Shown one piece after another: positions 7,708 to 15,417 of a stretch of 38,272 nucleotides of DNA. Both the position numbers and the translations under genes were made by a program. The notes under the pieces were generated by a model. It was given only the letters and a program-made list of their open reading frames with translations, had not been told where the DNA came from and did not search any database. Location: positions 1 through 38,272 of the forward strand of contig JAFWZS010000077.1 in assembly GCA_017522205.1 (NCBI GenBank). The letters run 5' to 3'. Each line of letters opens with the position of its first letter. Position 1 is the stretch's first letter. The stretch comes from Clostridia bacterium. GTDB lineage: Bacteria > Bacillota > Clostridia > Oscillospirales > Acutalibacteraceae.

Positions 7708-7738
7708 CCCGACATTCTGTTGAATGTCGGGAGTTTTT
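7708..7738 (+). terminator. Terminator of the five-gene operon
   Basis: Arms CCCGACATTC (7708-7717) and GAATGTCGGG (7722-7731) pair perfectly around TGTT and are followed by AGTTTTT. It sits 8 nt after the last stop codon. The -35 box of the next promoter lies in its loop and right arm. Confidence 0.9.
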
Positions 7739-7748
7739 ATGCTATAAT
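7720..7748 (+). promoter_or_regulatory. Promoter of the DUF2812 gene, overlapping a terminator
   Basis: TTGAAT (7720-7725), a 17-nt spacer and TATAAT (7743-7748). The -35 box is part of the operon terminator hairpin. Transcription would start near 7755, leaving almost only the AAGGCGGTG ribosome site as leader. Confidence 0.65.
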
Positions 7749-7769
7749 GTAAAAAAGGCGGTGAAGAGA

Positions 7770-9062
7770 ATGAAGAACACAGTTTCAATTTATAATCCTT
7801 TCAGTCCTACTCAGCTAACAGCTATCGGTGAATATCTTGCAGAAAAAGAATCAGAGGGCCTGAAGCTGACAGCCTATACAAAAGGAAAATTCACCTTTCA
7901 AAAAGCACCCGGAAGGGAAGTCCGCTACTGCGTTGTTATTTTCAGAAGTGTGCAGAGAGATGAATTTTTGGCTTCTGCAGAGGAAAAAGGGTGGGAGTTT
8001 GTTTCATCGGACAGAGAATTTTATGTTTTCAGAACTGAAATTTCAGATGCAAAACCCATTAAGACAGAGTGCAAGGATGCTCTTAAATCAACTTTAAGCA
8101 CACTTGCAGGCACAGGTGCTTTTGCCATTTTGCTGCTTTTACATATTTTTCGCCTGTATGTCTTCAGAACCGATTATGCTGCACCCATTGAAACAGAGGC
8201 CAGCGAATTGACAATACGTTTTCTCATTTTCGGCTTTGTAATTCTGGCTTTAATGAAAGGAGTGCACTATCTGTTCTGGCGCATAAGAGCTGAAAAAGCG
8301 GTTAAAGCAGGCAGAGCAATACCTTTTTATAATCTGAAGCAGACAAAACACATACTGCTTTCGGAAGATGTGTCGGGTATACTGCTTATGCTGTTGTGGT
8401 TTGCTTCACTTTGCGTGTTCGCTTTCGGCTATACATCTGAGGTATGGCACTTTTATTTTGAAGGCGGACTTGCTGCTCTTTACATTATTGTCGTGCTCAC
8501 AGGCAGAATCATTTTTAAAAGAAAGCATACCGCCGTTAAAATTGTTGCTCTTTGCGTACTTGCGGCGCTTATGGCTGCAGGAGTTTACGGTACGGCACAG
8601 CTTAGTCTTAAGGAATATGAAAGCAATTCAAAATACTTCCTCAGCTACGGCGGAAATCCCGTTTCTGTCATAGAGTTCGGTATAACCGAGGAAAACGCCG
8701 ACGAAGAAAAGCCGATAGAAAAAATCACACCTTTTGCTGAATATTACATTTTCCGTTCACGCACCCATAAGGAAACGGAAGACGGAAGAAAGCCTTATAT
8801 TTATTATTACATTCTCAGAAGTGAAAATGAAAACATTGTTCGTAAATACGAAAAGCAATTGATAGATAATATGCAGAAGTACGGTTCAGAAATAAAAGAA
8901 ATCCAAAGCGACAAATGGGATTATCTCTGCAGAGAGGTTCACGAGGGTAAGGAGCAGGACTGCGGTTATGCCGTAAAGGACAACACCATAGTTTATCTCG
9001 ACATTATAAGCGACATAAGCTTTGAAGAATTTTTCGATAAGGCTTATGAAAATATATTTTGA
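7770..9062 (+). CDS. DUF2812 membrane protein
   Basis: 430 residues from the ATG at 7770; the frame is open further upstream, but AAGGCGGTG at 7755-7763 and the promoter at 7720-7748 fix this start. The first 90 residues match the pattern of DUF2812: a P-x-x-x-x-A-I-x-x-Y-L-A-E-K-E-x-E-G-L-x-L segment, then GKFTFQKAPGREVRYCVVIF and EEKGWEFV. About five hydrophobic helices follow, near residues 110-130, 147-168, 205-225, 230-250 and 257-275. A soluble C-terminal domain of about 150 residues probably faces outside. DUF2812 proteins in Firmicutes are often encoded beside a PadR regulator; none is present here. Function is unknown. Confidence 0.75.
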   Translation: MKNTVSIYNPFSPTQLTAIGEYLAEKESEGLKLTAYTKGKFTFQKAPGREVRYCVVIFRSVQRDEFLASAEEKGWEFVSSDREFYVFRTEISDAKPIKTECKDALKSTLSTLAGTGAFAILLLLHIFRLYVFRTDYAAPIETEASELTIRFLIFGFVILALMKGVHYLFWRIRAEKAVKAGRAIPFYNLKQTKHILLSEDVSGILLMLLWFASLCVFAFGYTSEVWHFYFEGGLAALYIIVVLTGRIIFKRKHTAVKIVALCVLAALMAAGVYGTAQLSLKEYESNSKYFLSYGGNPVSVIEFGITEENADEEKPIEKITPFAEYYIFRSRTHKETEDGRKPYIYYYILRSENENIVRKYEKQLIDNMQKYGSEIKEIQSDKWDYLCREVHEGKEQDCGYAVKDNTIVYLDIISDISFEEFFDKAYENIF

Positions 9063-9067
9063 AATAC

Positions 9068-9107
9068 CAAAGACACCGCACAGAAAAAGTACGGTGTCTT
9101 TGATTTT
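9068..9107. terminator. Bidirectional terminator between converging genes
   Basis: An 11-bp perfect stem (9068-9078 with 9092-9102) encloses a 13-nt loop and is followed by ATTTT. The DUF2812 gene ends at 9062, and the minus-strand UspA-like gene ends at 9153 pointing into it. Confidence 0.75.
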
Positions 9108-9152
9108 GGGGAAGAAAATAATGAAAAACAAAAAATTAAAGGGAAAATCAAT

Positions 9153-9551
9153 TTAACTCTGAGGAACAATATTATACACAGTTCCTTCAGTATTCACCAT
9201 GCTGATTGGTGTAGACGGGAAAAGGGAACGGATCAGATTAATGAAATCGTTACTGTTTTCACCGGGAAAGCCGGTTACAATGGTAAGTGGCTTTCTTTTT
9301 GCAATGTGGGCAGAAACGGTAAGGGTGGGATCGTCATTGAAATAAACCGCCATTTCACCGCCGTAGCTTTTTGAAAGCTGAAAAAGGTCTTCAATAATCT
9401 GATTGTTTTCTCCGCATTGCTTTGTGGGAAGAACGGACACAACCTCAAGGGCAGCTTTATTCTTTTCTGCAATATCTTTTCCTGCTTTAACAAGGTTTTC
9501 TGATGATTTCTGCGCAGTAACGCAGACCAGAACAAGTTTGTCGCTATCCAT
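9153..9551 (-). CDS. UspA/KdpD-like nucleotide-binding-fold protein
   Basis: 132 residues. The start is the ATG whose complement lies at 9549-9551, with AAAGGAGG about 8 nt upstream; the longer frame beginning at 9602 has no ribosome site. The sequence KLVLVCVTAQKSSENLVKAGKDIAEK resembles the start of the Usp domain of KdpD sensor kinases (I-L-V-C-V-T-x-x-x-x-S-x-x-L-x-x-A), followed by alternating strands and helices to LTIVTGFPGE near residue 98. The usual ATP-binding loop of UspA (G-x-x-G-x9-G-S/T) is not evident, so it probably does not bind ATP in the standard way. It is transcribed alone, opposite to both neighbours. A stress or small-molecule binding role is only a family-level guess. 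Confidence 0.6.
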   Translation of the reverse strand: MDSDKLVLVCVTAQKSSENLVKAGKDIAEKNKAALEVVSVLPTKQCGENNQIIEDLFQLSKSYGGEMAVYFNDDPTLTVSAHIAKRKPLTIVTGFPGENSNDFINLIRSLFPSTPISMVNTEGTVYNIVPQS

Positions 9552-9658
9552 TGAGATTACCTCCTTTTCTGCTTTCAGTATATAACCGCAAGCTAAAGGC
9601 AACTTAAAAAATAAAATTTTTCTCCGGAATTTTGATAAGGTCTCATTAAGAATTGCTA

Positions 9659-9687
9659 TTGTAAAAAAAGTCGCTTTATGTTATACT
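9659..9687 (+). promoter_or_regulatory. Promoter of the polysaccharide ABC exporter genes
   Basis: TTGTAA (9659-9664), a 17-nt spacer and TATACT (9682-9687), 20 nt before the GGAGGTG ribosome site of the permease gene. Confidence 0.6.
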
Positions 9688-9719
9688 AATCTTCAGAGTA
9701 ATATTTGGAGGTGCAAGAC

Positions 9720-10565
9720 TTGGCTAAAAAAGTCGGCTTCAAAAGCCACACCGGTAATTTTATGAAGTACCGTTACCTTCTCGGTGAGTTGGTTTCTAAA
9801 AATATAAAGCTGCAATACAGAAACTCCGTTCTCGGTGTTTTCTGGACCTTTCTGCAGCCGCTTCTCACAATGATTGTACTGGCCTTCGTGTTCAGCAATC
9901 TTTTCGGAAGAAATTCTGCCGAGGTGGTAAACTATCCCGTTTATCTTCTTTCGGGCAGACTTCTGCACCAATTCTTTGTGCAGTCAACAAAAAAAGCAAT
10001 GAAATCCATTCGCTCCAACACATCAATTATCAAAAAGGTTTATGTACCGAAGTACATTTATCCTCTTTCGGGTATACTTTCAAACTTCGTGACCTTCCTT
10101 ATTTCCCTGCTTGTGCTTGTGGGTGTTATGGTCTTTTATAACGTTATCGGAAAAAATCCCGTTGCAGTTTCCTGGCAGATTATTTTTGCAGTTGTTCCCG
10201 TAATCGTTCTCTTCTTCCTTTCTCTCGGCGTGGGAATGATTCTTGCAACCCTTGACGTATTTTTCAAGGACGTTGAAAATCTCTATGATATTTTCACTCT
10301 GCTTCTTTTCTATTTAACGCCTATTGTTTACACAATTGACCGTCTCGGCTTTGCAGAAGGCTCGTGGCAGGCAATGATTCTGAAACTCAATCCCATGTAC
10401 GGCATAATTGATATGTTCCGTGCGGCAATCATTCACTCCACAGAGTTTATGACATATTTCAGCGTAAACGATCTTATCTATTGCAGTGCATTTGCTCTCA
10501 TTTGCTGTGCAATCGGCTTCCTTGCTTTCTACAAAAAGCAGGACAAATTCATTCTTCACATTTAA
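9720..10565 (+). CDS. Polysaccharide ABC exporter, membrane subunit (Wzm/TagG type)
   Basis: 281 residues. A TTG start at 9720 is chosen because GGAGGTG lies at 9707-9713; an ATG at 9762 would cut the conserved N-terminus. The region YLLGELVSKNIKLQYRNSVL then GVFWTFLQPLLTMIVLAFVF is the signature start of the ABC-2 permeases that export O-antigen, teichoic acid or capsule (Wzm, TagG, RfbA). About six membrane helices follow, and LNPMYGIIDMFRAAI near residue 225 is another conserved family segment. The ATP-binding subunit is encoded 74 nt downstream. No glycosyltransferase or polymer synthesis genes are in the window, so the exported glycan cannot be identified. Location is the cytoplasmic membrane. 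Confidence 0.9.
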   Translation: MAKKVGFKSHTGNFMKYRYLLGELVSKNIKLQYRNSVLGVFWTFLQPLLTMIVLAFVFSNLFGRNSAEVVNYPVYLLSGRLLHQFFVQSTKKAMKSIRSNTSIIKKVYVPKYIYPLSGILSNFVTFLISLLVLVGVMVFYNVIGKNPVAVSWQIIFAVVPVIVLFFLSLGVGMILATLDVFFKDVENLYDIFTLLLFYLTPIVYTIDRLGFAEGSWQAMILKLNPMYGIIDMFRAAIIHSTEFMTYFSVNDLIYCSAFALICCAIGFLAFYKKQDKFILHI

Positions 10566-10639
10566 TTTAAAGGTGCGGAAAATCGGACATTTAAGGCTTG
10601 TCAGTCCGACTGACGCCACCTTTCGGGAGGTTCAGGGTA

Positions 10640-11383
10640 TTGTCAAAATATGCAATTGAAGTGAATCACGTCAGTATGCTTTTTCACCTTAACAAAGAGC
10701 GTGTTGACAATGCAAAAGAATATGTAATCCGTTTTCTCACAAGAAAGCTCTCATATACGGAATTCTGGGCGCTGAAGGATGTCAGCTTCAAGGTTGAAAA
10801 AGGCGACAGAGTTGGTATAATGGGCTTTAACGGTGCAGGTAAAAGCACTCTTCTCAAAACTATTGCAGGTGTGCTTAAGCCCACAATGGGCGACGTAAAG
10901 GTGCGTGGTGTAATTGCACCGCTTTTAGAGCTTGGCGCAGGCTTTGATATGAACTATTCGGGTGCAGAAAATATCTATCTTTACGGTGCAACGATGGGCT
11001 ATTCAAAGAGCTTCATAAAGGAAAAATACGATGAAATTGTTGAATTTTCCGAGCTTGGCGAATTTATCAACGCACCAATGAAAAGCTATTCCTCGGGTAT
11101 GAAAACCCGTCTCGGCTTTTCAATTGCCACGGCAGTAAAACCCGATGTGCTTATTCTCGACGAGGTTCTTTCCGTAGGCGACGCCGCCTTCAAGGACAAG
11201 AGCGAGCAGAGAATTATGGATATGATGGCTGACGGTGTAACTGTGCTTTATGTTTCACACAGCACCGACAGAGTGCGCAAGCTCTGTAATAAGGCGCTCA
11301 TTCTCACAAAGGGTCAGGTTGTAGCTTTCGGTGAAAGCGATGAAATCTGCGATATGTATACGGAAATGGTGAACAGCAAATAA
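10640..11383 (+). CDS. Polysaccharide ABC exporter, ATP-binding subunit (Wzt/TagH type)
   Basis: 247 residues from a TTG at 10640, with GGGAGG at 10625-10630; the longer frame from 10598 has no ribosome site. The nucleotide-binding domain is complete: Walker A GFNGAGKST, Q-loop region followed by LLELGAGFDMNYSGAENIYL (typical of Wzt/TagH), signature SYSSGM, Walker B VLILDEV and the switch histidine in YVSHS. It ends soon after the H-loop, so it lacks the C-terminal carbohydrate-recognition domain of long Wzt proteins, like the shorter TagH/RfbB forms. It energises export through the membrane subunit encoded just upstream. The 74-nt gap contains a small palindrome (GTCAGTC-C-GACTGAC, 10600-10614) that may modulate expression. 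Confidence 0.9.
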   Translation: MSKYAIEVNHVSMLFHLNKERVDNAKEYVIRFLTRKLSYTEFWALKDVSFKVEKGDRVGIMGFNGAGKSTLLKTIAGVLKPTMGDVKVRGVIAPLLELGAGFDMNYSGAENIYLYGATMGYSKSFIKEKYDEIVEFSELGEFINAPMKSYSSGMKTRLGFSIATAVKPDVLILDEVLSVGDAAFKDKSEQRIMDMMADGVTVLYVSHSTDRVRKLCNKALILTKGQVVAFGESDEICDMYTEMVNSK

Positions 11384-11385
11384 AA

Positions 11386-11684
11386 AGTTGAAAGTTAAAA
11401 GTTGAAAGTGGAAATGTGGGAAGCAAAGCTCCGAACAAATCCGTCGTTACTACTTAACAATGGCAAAAATGTAACCCGCCGAGTAAGTTGAGCTGCTCAG
11501 GCGGGTAGTTTATTGAAGCTTTATGGTAATCTGAAACGGATATAATCATAGCGAAGCATCAAACCATATCTTGTCGCCCCTTATAGGGGAGATGTCAAAA
11601 TTCTCAAAAGAATTTTGACAGAGGGGTTTACAATCGGAACGGAGTGACCCTTATTTCAACTTTCAACTTTCCTCTTTCAACTTT
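11386..11684. repeat. Intergenic repeat, family B, long copy
   Basis: About 299 nt, bounded by short AGTTGAAAGTT-type motifs at the left end and their complement (TTTCAACTTTCAACTTT) at the right end. Shared with the copy at 15174-15380 are GGAAATGTGGG-AGCAAAGCTCCG, a GC-rich hairpin (here CCCGCC 11475-11480 with GGCGGG 11500-11505) and GGAACGGAGTGACCCTTATTT near the right end. This copy also carries an extra block of about 88 nt (11548-11635). The terminal inverted repeats suggest a non-autonomous mobile element; no protein is encoded. Confidence 0.75.
11577..11626. repeat. Nested stem-loop block inside the family B repeat
   Basis: CCCCT-TAT-AGGGG (11577-11589) is followed by a perfect 12-bp inverted repeat (11593-11604 with 11609-11620, loop CAAA) and GAGGGG. 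It lies in the segment that the second family B copy lacks, so it looks like a separate insertion. Confidence 0.6.
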
Positions 11685-11787
11685 GGGATTAATTGTAATA
11701 CATTTGTTATAATTTCGTGCTACTATTTGTAAGAATTAACTTTTACAATAAAACTGTACCAAGGAAAGTGCAAAAGGAGAGACAGCA

Positions 11788-12480
11788 ATGTATAAGGTTC
11801 TGGTATGTGATGACGATAAGGCGATTGTCCGCTCAATTGAAATTTATCTCTCTTCTCAGGGCTATGAAACCGTAAGCGCCTTTAACGGCAAAGAAGCTCT
11901 TGAAATCCTCAGAAAGGACACTGATATCCATTGTGTGATTATGGATATTATGATGCCCGTAATGGACGGCATAACGGCTACCCTCGAAATCAGAAAGGAA
12001 AGCAACATTCCCATTATCTTCCTTTCTGCAAAAAGTGAGGATACGGACAAGATTGCAGGCCTTGGCTTCGGCGGTGACGATTATGTAACAAAGCCATTCA
12101 GTCCCCTCGAGCTTTGTGCAAGAGTGAAATCACAGATAAGACGTTTTGTTACCTTAGGTTCAAGAGTTGAGGAAAAGGACGTAATTACCACCGGTGGACT
12201 CTCTCTTGACCTTAAGCGAAAAATTGTTACCCTTAACGGCGAAGAGGTAAGACTTACTGCAACGGAGTACGGTATTCTTGAATACCTTATGAAAAATCTT
12301 GGTATCGCCATTTCATCAAATCAGATTTTTGAAAATGTCTGGAACGAAAACGCTTTCTCTGCTGAAAAAACAGTAACGGTACACATCAGACGAATAAGAG
12401 AAAAAATTGAAATTGACACAAAAAATCCTAAATACTTAAAGGTGGTGTGGGGCATTGGATACAAGGTTGAAAAAATCTGA
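11788..12480 (+). CDS. OmpR/PhoB-family response regulator
   Basis: 230 residues, with AAAGGAGAGA upstream of the ATG. The receiver domain (1-118) has the acidic pair CDDD at 7-10, the phospho-acceptor D53 in IMDIMMPVMDG, the switch S80 and K102 in VTKPFSP. The C-terminal domain (about 130-228) is a winged helix of the OmpR type, with RLTATEYGILEYLM and the recognition-helix region KTVTVHIRRIREKIE. It is cotranscribed with the histidine kinase, whose start overlaps its last 26 nt. It should act as a DNA-binding transcription factor activated by phosphorylation; target genes cannot be read here. The pair lies between the two family B repeats. The stimulus is unknown. Confidence 0.93.
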   Translation: MYKVLVCDDDKAIVRSIEIYLSSQGYETVSAFNGKEALEILRKDTDIHCVIMDIMMPVMDGITATLEIRKESNIPIIFLSAKSEDTDKIAGLGFGGDDYVTKPFSPLELCARVKSQIRRFVTLGSRVEEKDVITTGGLSLDLKRKIVTLNGEEVRLTATEYGILEYLMKNLGIAISSNQIFENVWNENAFSAEKTVTVHIRRIREKIEIDTKNPKYLKVVWGIGYKVEKI

Positions 12481-15154
12481 CAAGTCAATAATTACAAAAG
12501 CAATTTGTTTTATTCTGGTGCTGATAACGGTAGGCTTTTGTGCCTTCAGCGCAGTTAGCAGCATAGCAAATATGTGGAGCACAAGCTCAACAACGGTAAC
12601 TCTTGATGACACTTTGACGTACGGTTCTCTTGCCAACATGGAAGAAAACATTTTCAGAAACAGACTTGAAACTTATCTGTATAAACTTGACAGTCTGGCA
12701 AAGTTTGAAGGCGGCAGCAAAGAGGCCTATGAAAAAGAAGCAAACTCATATAAAACTGCTGCTGAAAATCTGAAAAAAGACATCCTTTATCACATAAAAA
12801 AGGATATGTACAAAACCAACAAGAACGGTGTAACTGAGGGCATTGTGGGTCTTCTCGAGCTCTCTGAGGCAGGGTATGTTTCTCTCGATTATATGAACAT
12901 TCCTGCAGGTGAGGCCGGCAGATATCTTGACTACAAAACCGAGTTCTCCTATTGGGAAATGGAGGACTGGGAATATGTAGACTTTTTCATTGACGAACCC
13001 GAGATGTATTATAACAATACCTGGGATGAAGGTCACTCAAAAAATGCGTCTGTTGAGTATTACTACAACAGCTTACCTGCTGATGCAAAAAAAATGGCAA
13101 GCGAGCTTGGCTACGACCTGGTAGTACCTATAAATGCTTTGATTTATGAAGATGATACCGATATGGGAGAAACCGTAATGCACACTACAGTGCCCAATGT
13201 TACGAGCGTTGACGGTGAGCTTGAGTTTTACGGCAACGACACCTCATACTTGTTCGGATTTTATGGCGTAACAATAAACGATTCAAAGCTTCAGGATGTG
13301 CTTTATAATTCTCCTTACGCTTCATACGAGGATTTCCTTTATAAGTATGAGGAAGCAACTGCACAGCTTAAAAATTTCCCCTCAGCATATTTTGCAACAG
13401 TTAAAGACGGCAAGGTTATTTCCACAAATATAAAAGGTATAACTGAAAAGTCATCAAAAAAAGAAATAGAGAAAGCACTTTCAAAGTGCGATTTTCAGGC
13501 AGTTTTCAATGACGGCTTGGAAATTAAAGAACAGGGACCTATAGATGCAGATTACTACTCCTATGTATCTGAGTGCAACTACATCCATTATATAGGAATT
13601 TACCCTTACGGCACAGACAGTACGGCGGCTTTCGACGAAAAGCTCAGCACGGAGTACCAACATGATTTCCTTATGATGAGGAATACCATTCAGGATATTA
13701 TCTGGCTGCTGTCTGTCTGCTTTGCAGTCTGTGCACTTTTTGGTCTTATACTTGTTGTAAAAAGCGGCAGATACAGAAAAGACGACGAGATGCATATGGC
13801 ATATCTCGATAAGATGTGGGTTGAAATCAGAACGGTAATTGACGGTGGAATAATATTCTTTGCAGCGTGGCTGGCACTTGACAACAGCTTCTGGCGTACG
13901 GGCAGCACTCGGGAACTTTTCAGAATTCTGATTCCCGCTGCCGCAGTAGTGATAGTTGCTTTCCTTATGGATTTTATCTTATATATAACAAGACACATCA
14001 AAAACCGTGACCTCATAAAAAGCTTTATGGTTGTGTGGGTGTTCAACAAGATTTTCAAGGGCATCTGGAATTTCTTTAAGAAAAACAAAGATAAACTCAA
14101 CGATAAAATAAAAGAAACAAAAAACAAGTACATCTATGTAGGCGACGTTGAAACCGAAGTAAAGAGAAAAACTCTTATGGTGATTCTCCTCAATATCCTT
14201 GTGGGCGGTTTTGCACTTTTCCTTATGGCGGCAGAAAACTTTGGCTTCGCTTTATTTATTATCTTTGTTCTCTTTCTTTTCGACTGTTACATTCTTCTTC
14301 GCGGTGTCCGTTTTGTGGGCGCAGTAAAAAGACTTTTCAGAGTTACTTCTGAAATCCGCAACGGTGACGAAAACGCAAGGGTAGACTACACAGCAATTCC
14401 CTCAGCTTTCCACAAAACTGCTGATGACCTTATGGGCATCAAGGACGGAATAAGGGTTGCCGTTGAAAAGGCTATGCAGAATGAGAAGATGAAAACGGAG
14501 CTTATTACCAACGTTTCTCACGACCTGAAAACTCCTCTTACAAGCATCATCAACTATGTTGACCTTCTTCAGAAGTGCGATATCGACGATGAAACGGCAC
14601 AGAGCTATCTTGGGGTCCTCAGCGAAAAAAGCGACAGACTGAAGCACCTTATTGAAGACCTTGTTGAAGCTTCAAAGGCGTCATCAGGCGCAATAAACGT
14701 GAACACGGTTTCCGTAAGCGTAAATGAATTTATAAATCAGCTTACAGGTGAACACGGTGAGGGACTTTCAGAAAAGAACCTTACAGTAATTGTAAATGTT
14801 CCCGACGAGGATATCGTTGTGAAAGCAGACAGCAATCTTCTTTACAGAGTGCTTGAAAACCTTATTGTAAATGTAAAGAAGTACGCTATGGAGCATACGA
14901 GAGTTTACATCAGCGCCCAGAAGACAGACAGAACGGCAAAAATAATCATCAAGAACATTTCAGCTGCACCTCTTAATATGACACCTGAGGAGCTTAAGAG
15001 TCGCTTCGTGCGTGGTGACGAATCCCGTTCAACCTCAGGCAACGGTCTGGGACTTTCAATTGCAGAAAACCTCTGCAACCTTATGAAAGGAAAGCTTGAC
15101 CTTTCAATTGACGGTGATCTTTTCACGGCAACGGTTGAAATGCCCCTTGAATAA
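12455..15154 (+). CDS. Large multi-pass sensor histidine kinase
   Basis: 899 residues from a TTG at 12455, with GGTGGTG at 12441-12447; the start lies inside the regulator gene in another frame (26-nt overlap). One helix at about 13-35 precedes an exported-looking region of about 370 residues. Five further helices lie at about 412-435, 460-475, 488-510, 571-588 and 592-612. A HAMP-like segment leads to the phospho-accepting H689 in NVSHDLKTPLTSI, the N-box RVLENLIVNVKKYA (about 798-811) and the G-box GNGLGLSIAENL. The catalytic part is VanS/YycG-like. The extra helices between sensor and kinase are unusual for that class and could sense a membrane signal. The large outer domain is not recognised. 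It phosphorylates the preceding response regulator. Confidence 0.9.
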   Translation: MDTRLKKSDKSIITKAICFILVLITVGFCAFSAVSSIANMWSTSSTTVTLDDTLTYGSLANMEENIFRNRLETYLYKLDSLAKFEGGSKEAYEKEANSYKTAAENLKKDILYHIKKDMYKTNKNGVTEGIVGLLELSEAGYVSLDYMNIPAGEAGRYLDYKTEFSYWEMEDWEYVDFFIDEPEMYYNNTWDEGHSKNASVEYYYNSLPADAKKMASELGYDLVVPINALIYEDDTDMGETVMHTTVPNVTSVDGELEFYGNDTSYLFGFYGVTINDSKLQDVLYNSPYASYEDFLYKYEEATAQLKNFPSAYFATVKDGKVISTNIKGITEKSSKKEIEKALSKCDFQAVFNDGLEIKEQGPIDADYYSYVSECNYIHYIGIYPYGTDSTAAFDEKLSTEYQHDFLMMRNTIQDIIWLLSVCFAVCALFGLILVVKSGRYRKDDEMHMAYLDKMWVEIRTVIDGGIIFFAAWLALDNSFWRTGSTRELFRILIPAAAVVIVAFLMDFILYITRHIKNRDLIKSFMVVWVFNKIFKGIWNFFKKNKDKLNDKIKETKNKYIYVGDVETEVKRKTLMVILLNILVGGFALFLMAAENFGFALFIIFVLFLFDCYILLRGVRFVGAVKRLFRVTSEIRNGDENARVDYTAIPSAFHKTADDLMGIKDGIRVAVEKAMQNEKMKTELITNVSHDLKTPLTSIINYVDLLQKCDIDDETAQSYLGVLSEKSDRLKHLIEDLVEASKASSGAINVNTVSVSVNEFINQLTGEHGEGLSEKNLTVIVNVPDEDIVVKADSNLLYRVLENLIVNVKKYAMEHTRVYISAQKTDRTAKIIIKNISAAPLNMTPEELKSRFVRGDESRSTSGNGLGLSIAENLCNLMKGKLDLSIDGDLFTATVEMPLE

Positions 15155-15173
15155 AGGCCTTCGGCATTTAGTC

Positions 15174-15380
15174 AAAGTTGAAAGTTGAAAGTTGAAAGTG
15201 GAAATGTGGGGAGCAAAGCTCCGATTATATCCGCCTTTACAGATTCAAAAAACAAAAAATCAGTCCGCCACTTGAGCCAAGCTGCTTCGGCGGACTGTTA
15301 TTTTAAGCTTATATGTTTTTTAAACGGATATTATTGGAACGAAGTGACCCTTATTTTAACTTTCAACTTTTAACTTTTAA
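15174..15380. repeat. Intergenic repeat, family B, short copy
   Basis: About 207 nt starting with three AAAGTTG units and ending TTTTAACTTTCAACTTTTAA, so the ends are inverted. It contains GGAGC-AAA-GCTCC, the hairpin CAGTCCGCC (15261-15269) with GGCGGACTG (15289-15297), and GGAACGAAGTGACCCTTATTTT. The hairpin base pair that is C:G in the long copy is T:A here, so pairing is kept. It follows the kinase gene directly. Confidence 0.75.
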
Positions 15381-15387
15381 CCTTAAA

Positions 15388-15417
15388 AAAACAGGTCAGC
15401 AACCGCTGACCTGTTTT
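15388..15417. terminator. Terminator of the glgP-HAD operon
   Basis: A perfect 13-bp stem (15388-15400 with 15405-15417) has the loop AACC. Read on the minus strand it overlaps the HAD gene stop codon and is followed by a T-run. The A/T flanks could also make it stop plus-strand transcripts. Confidence 0.85.
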
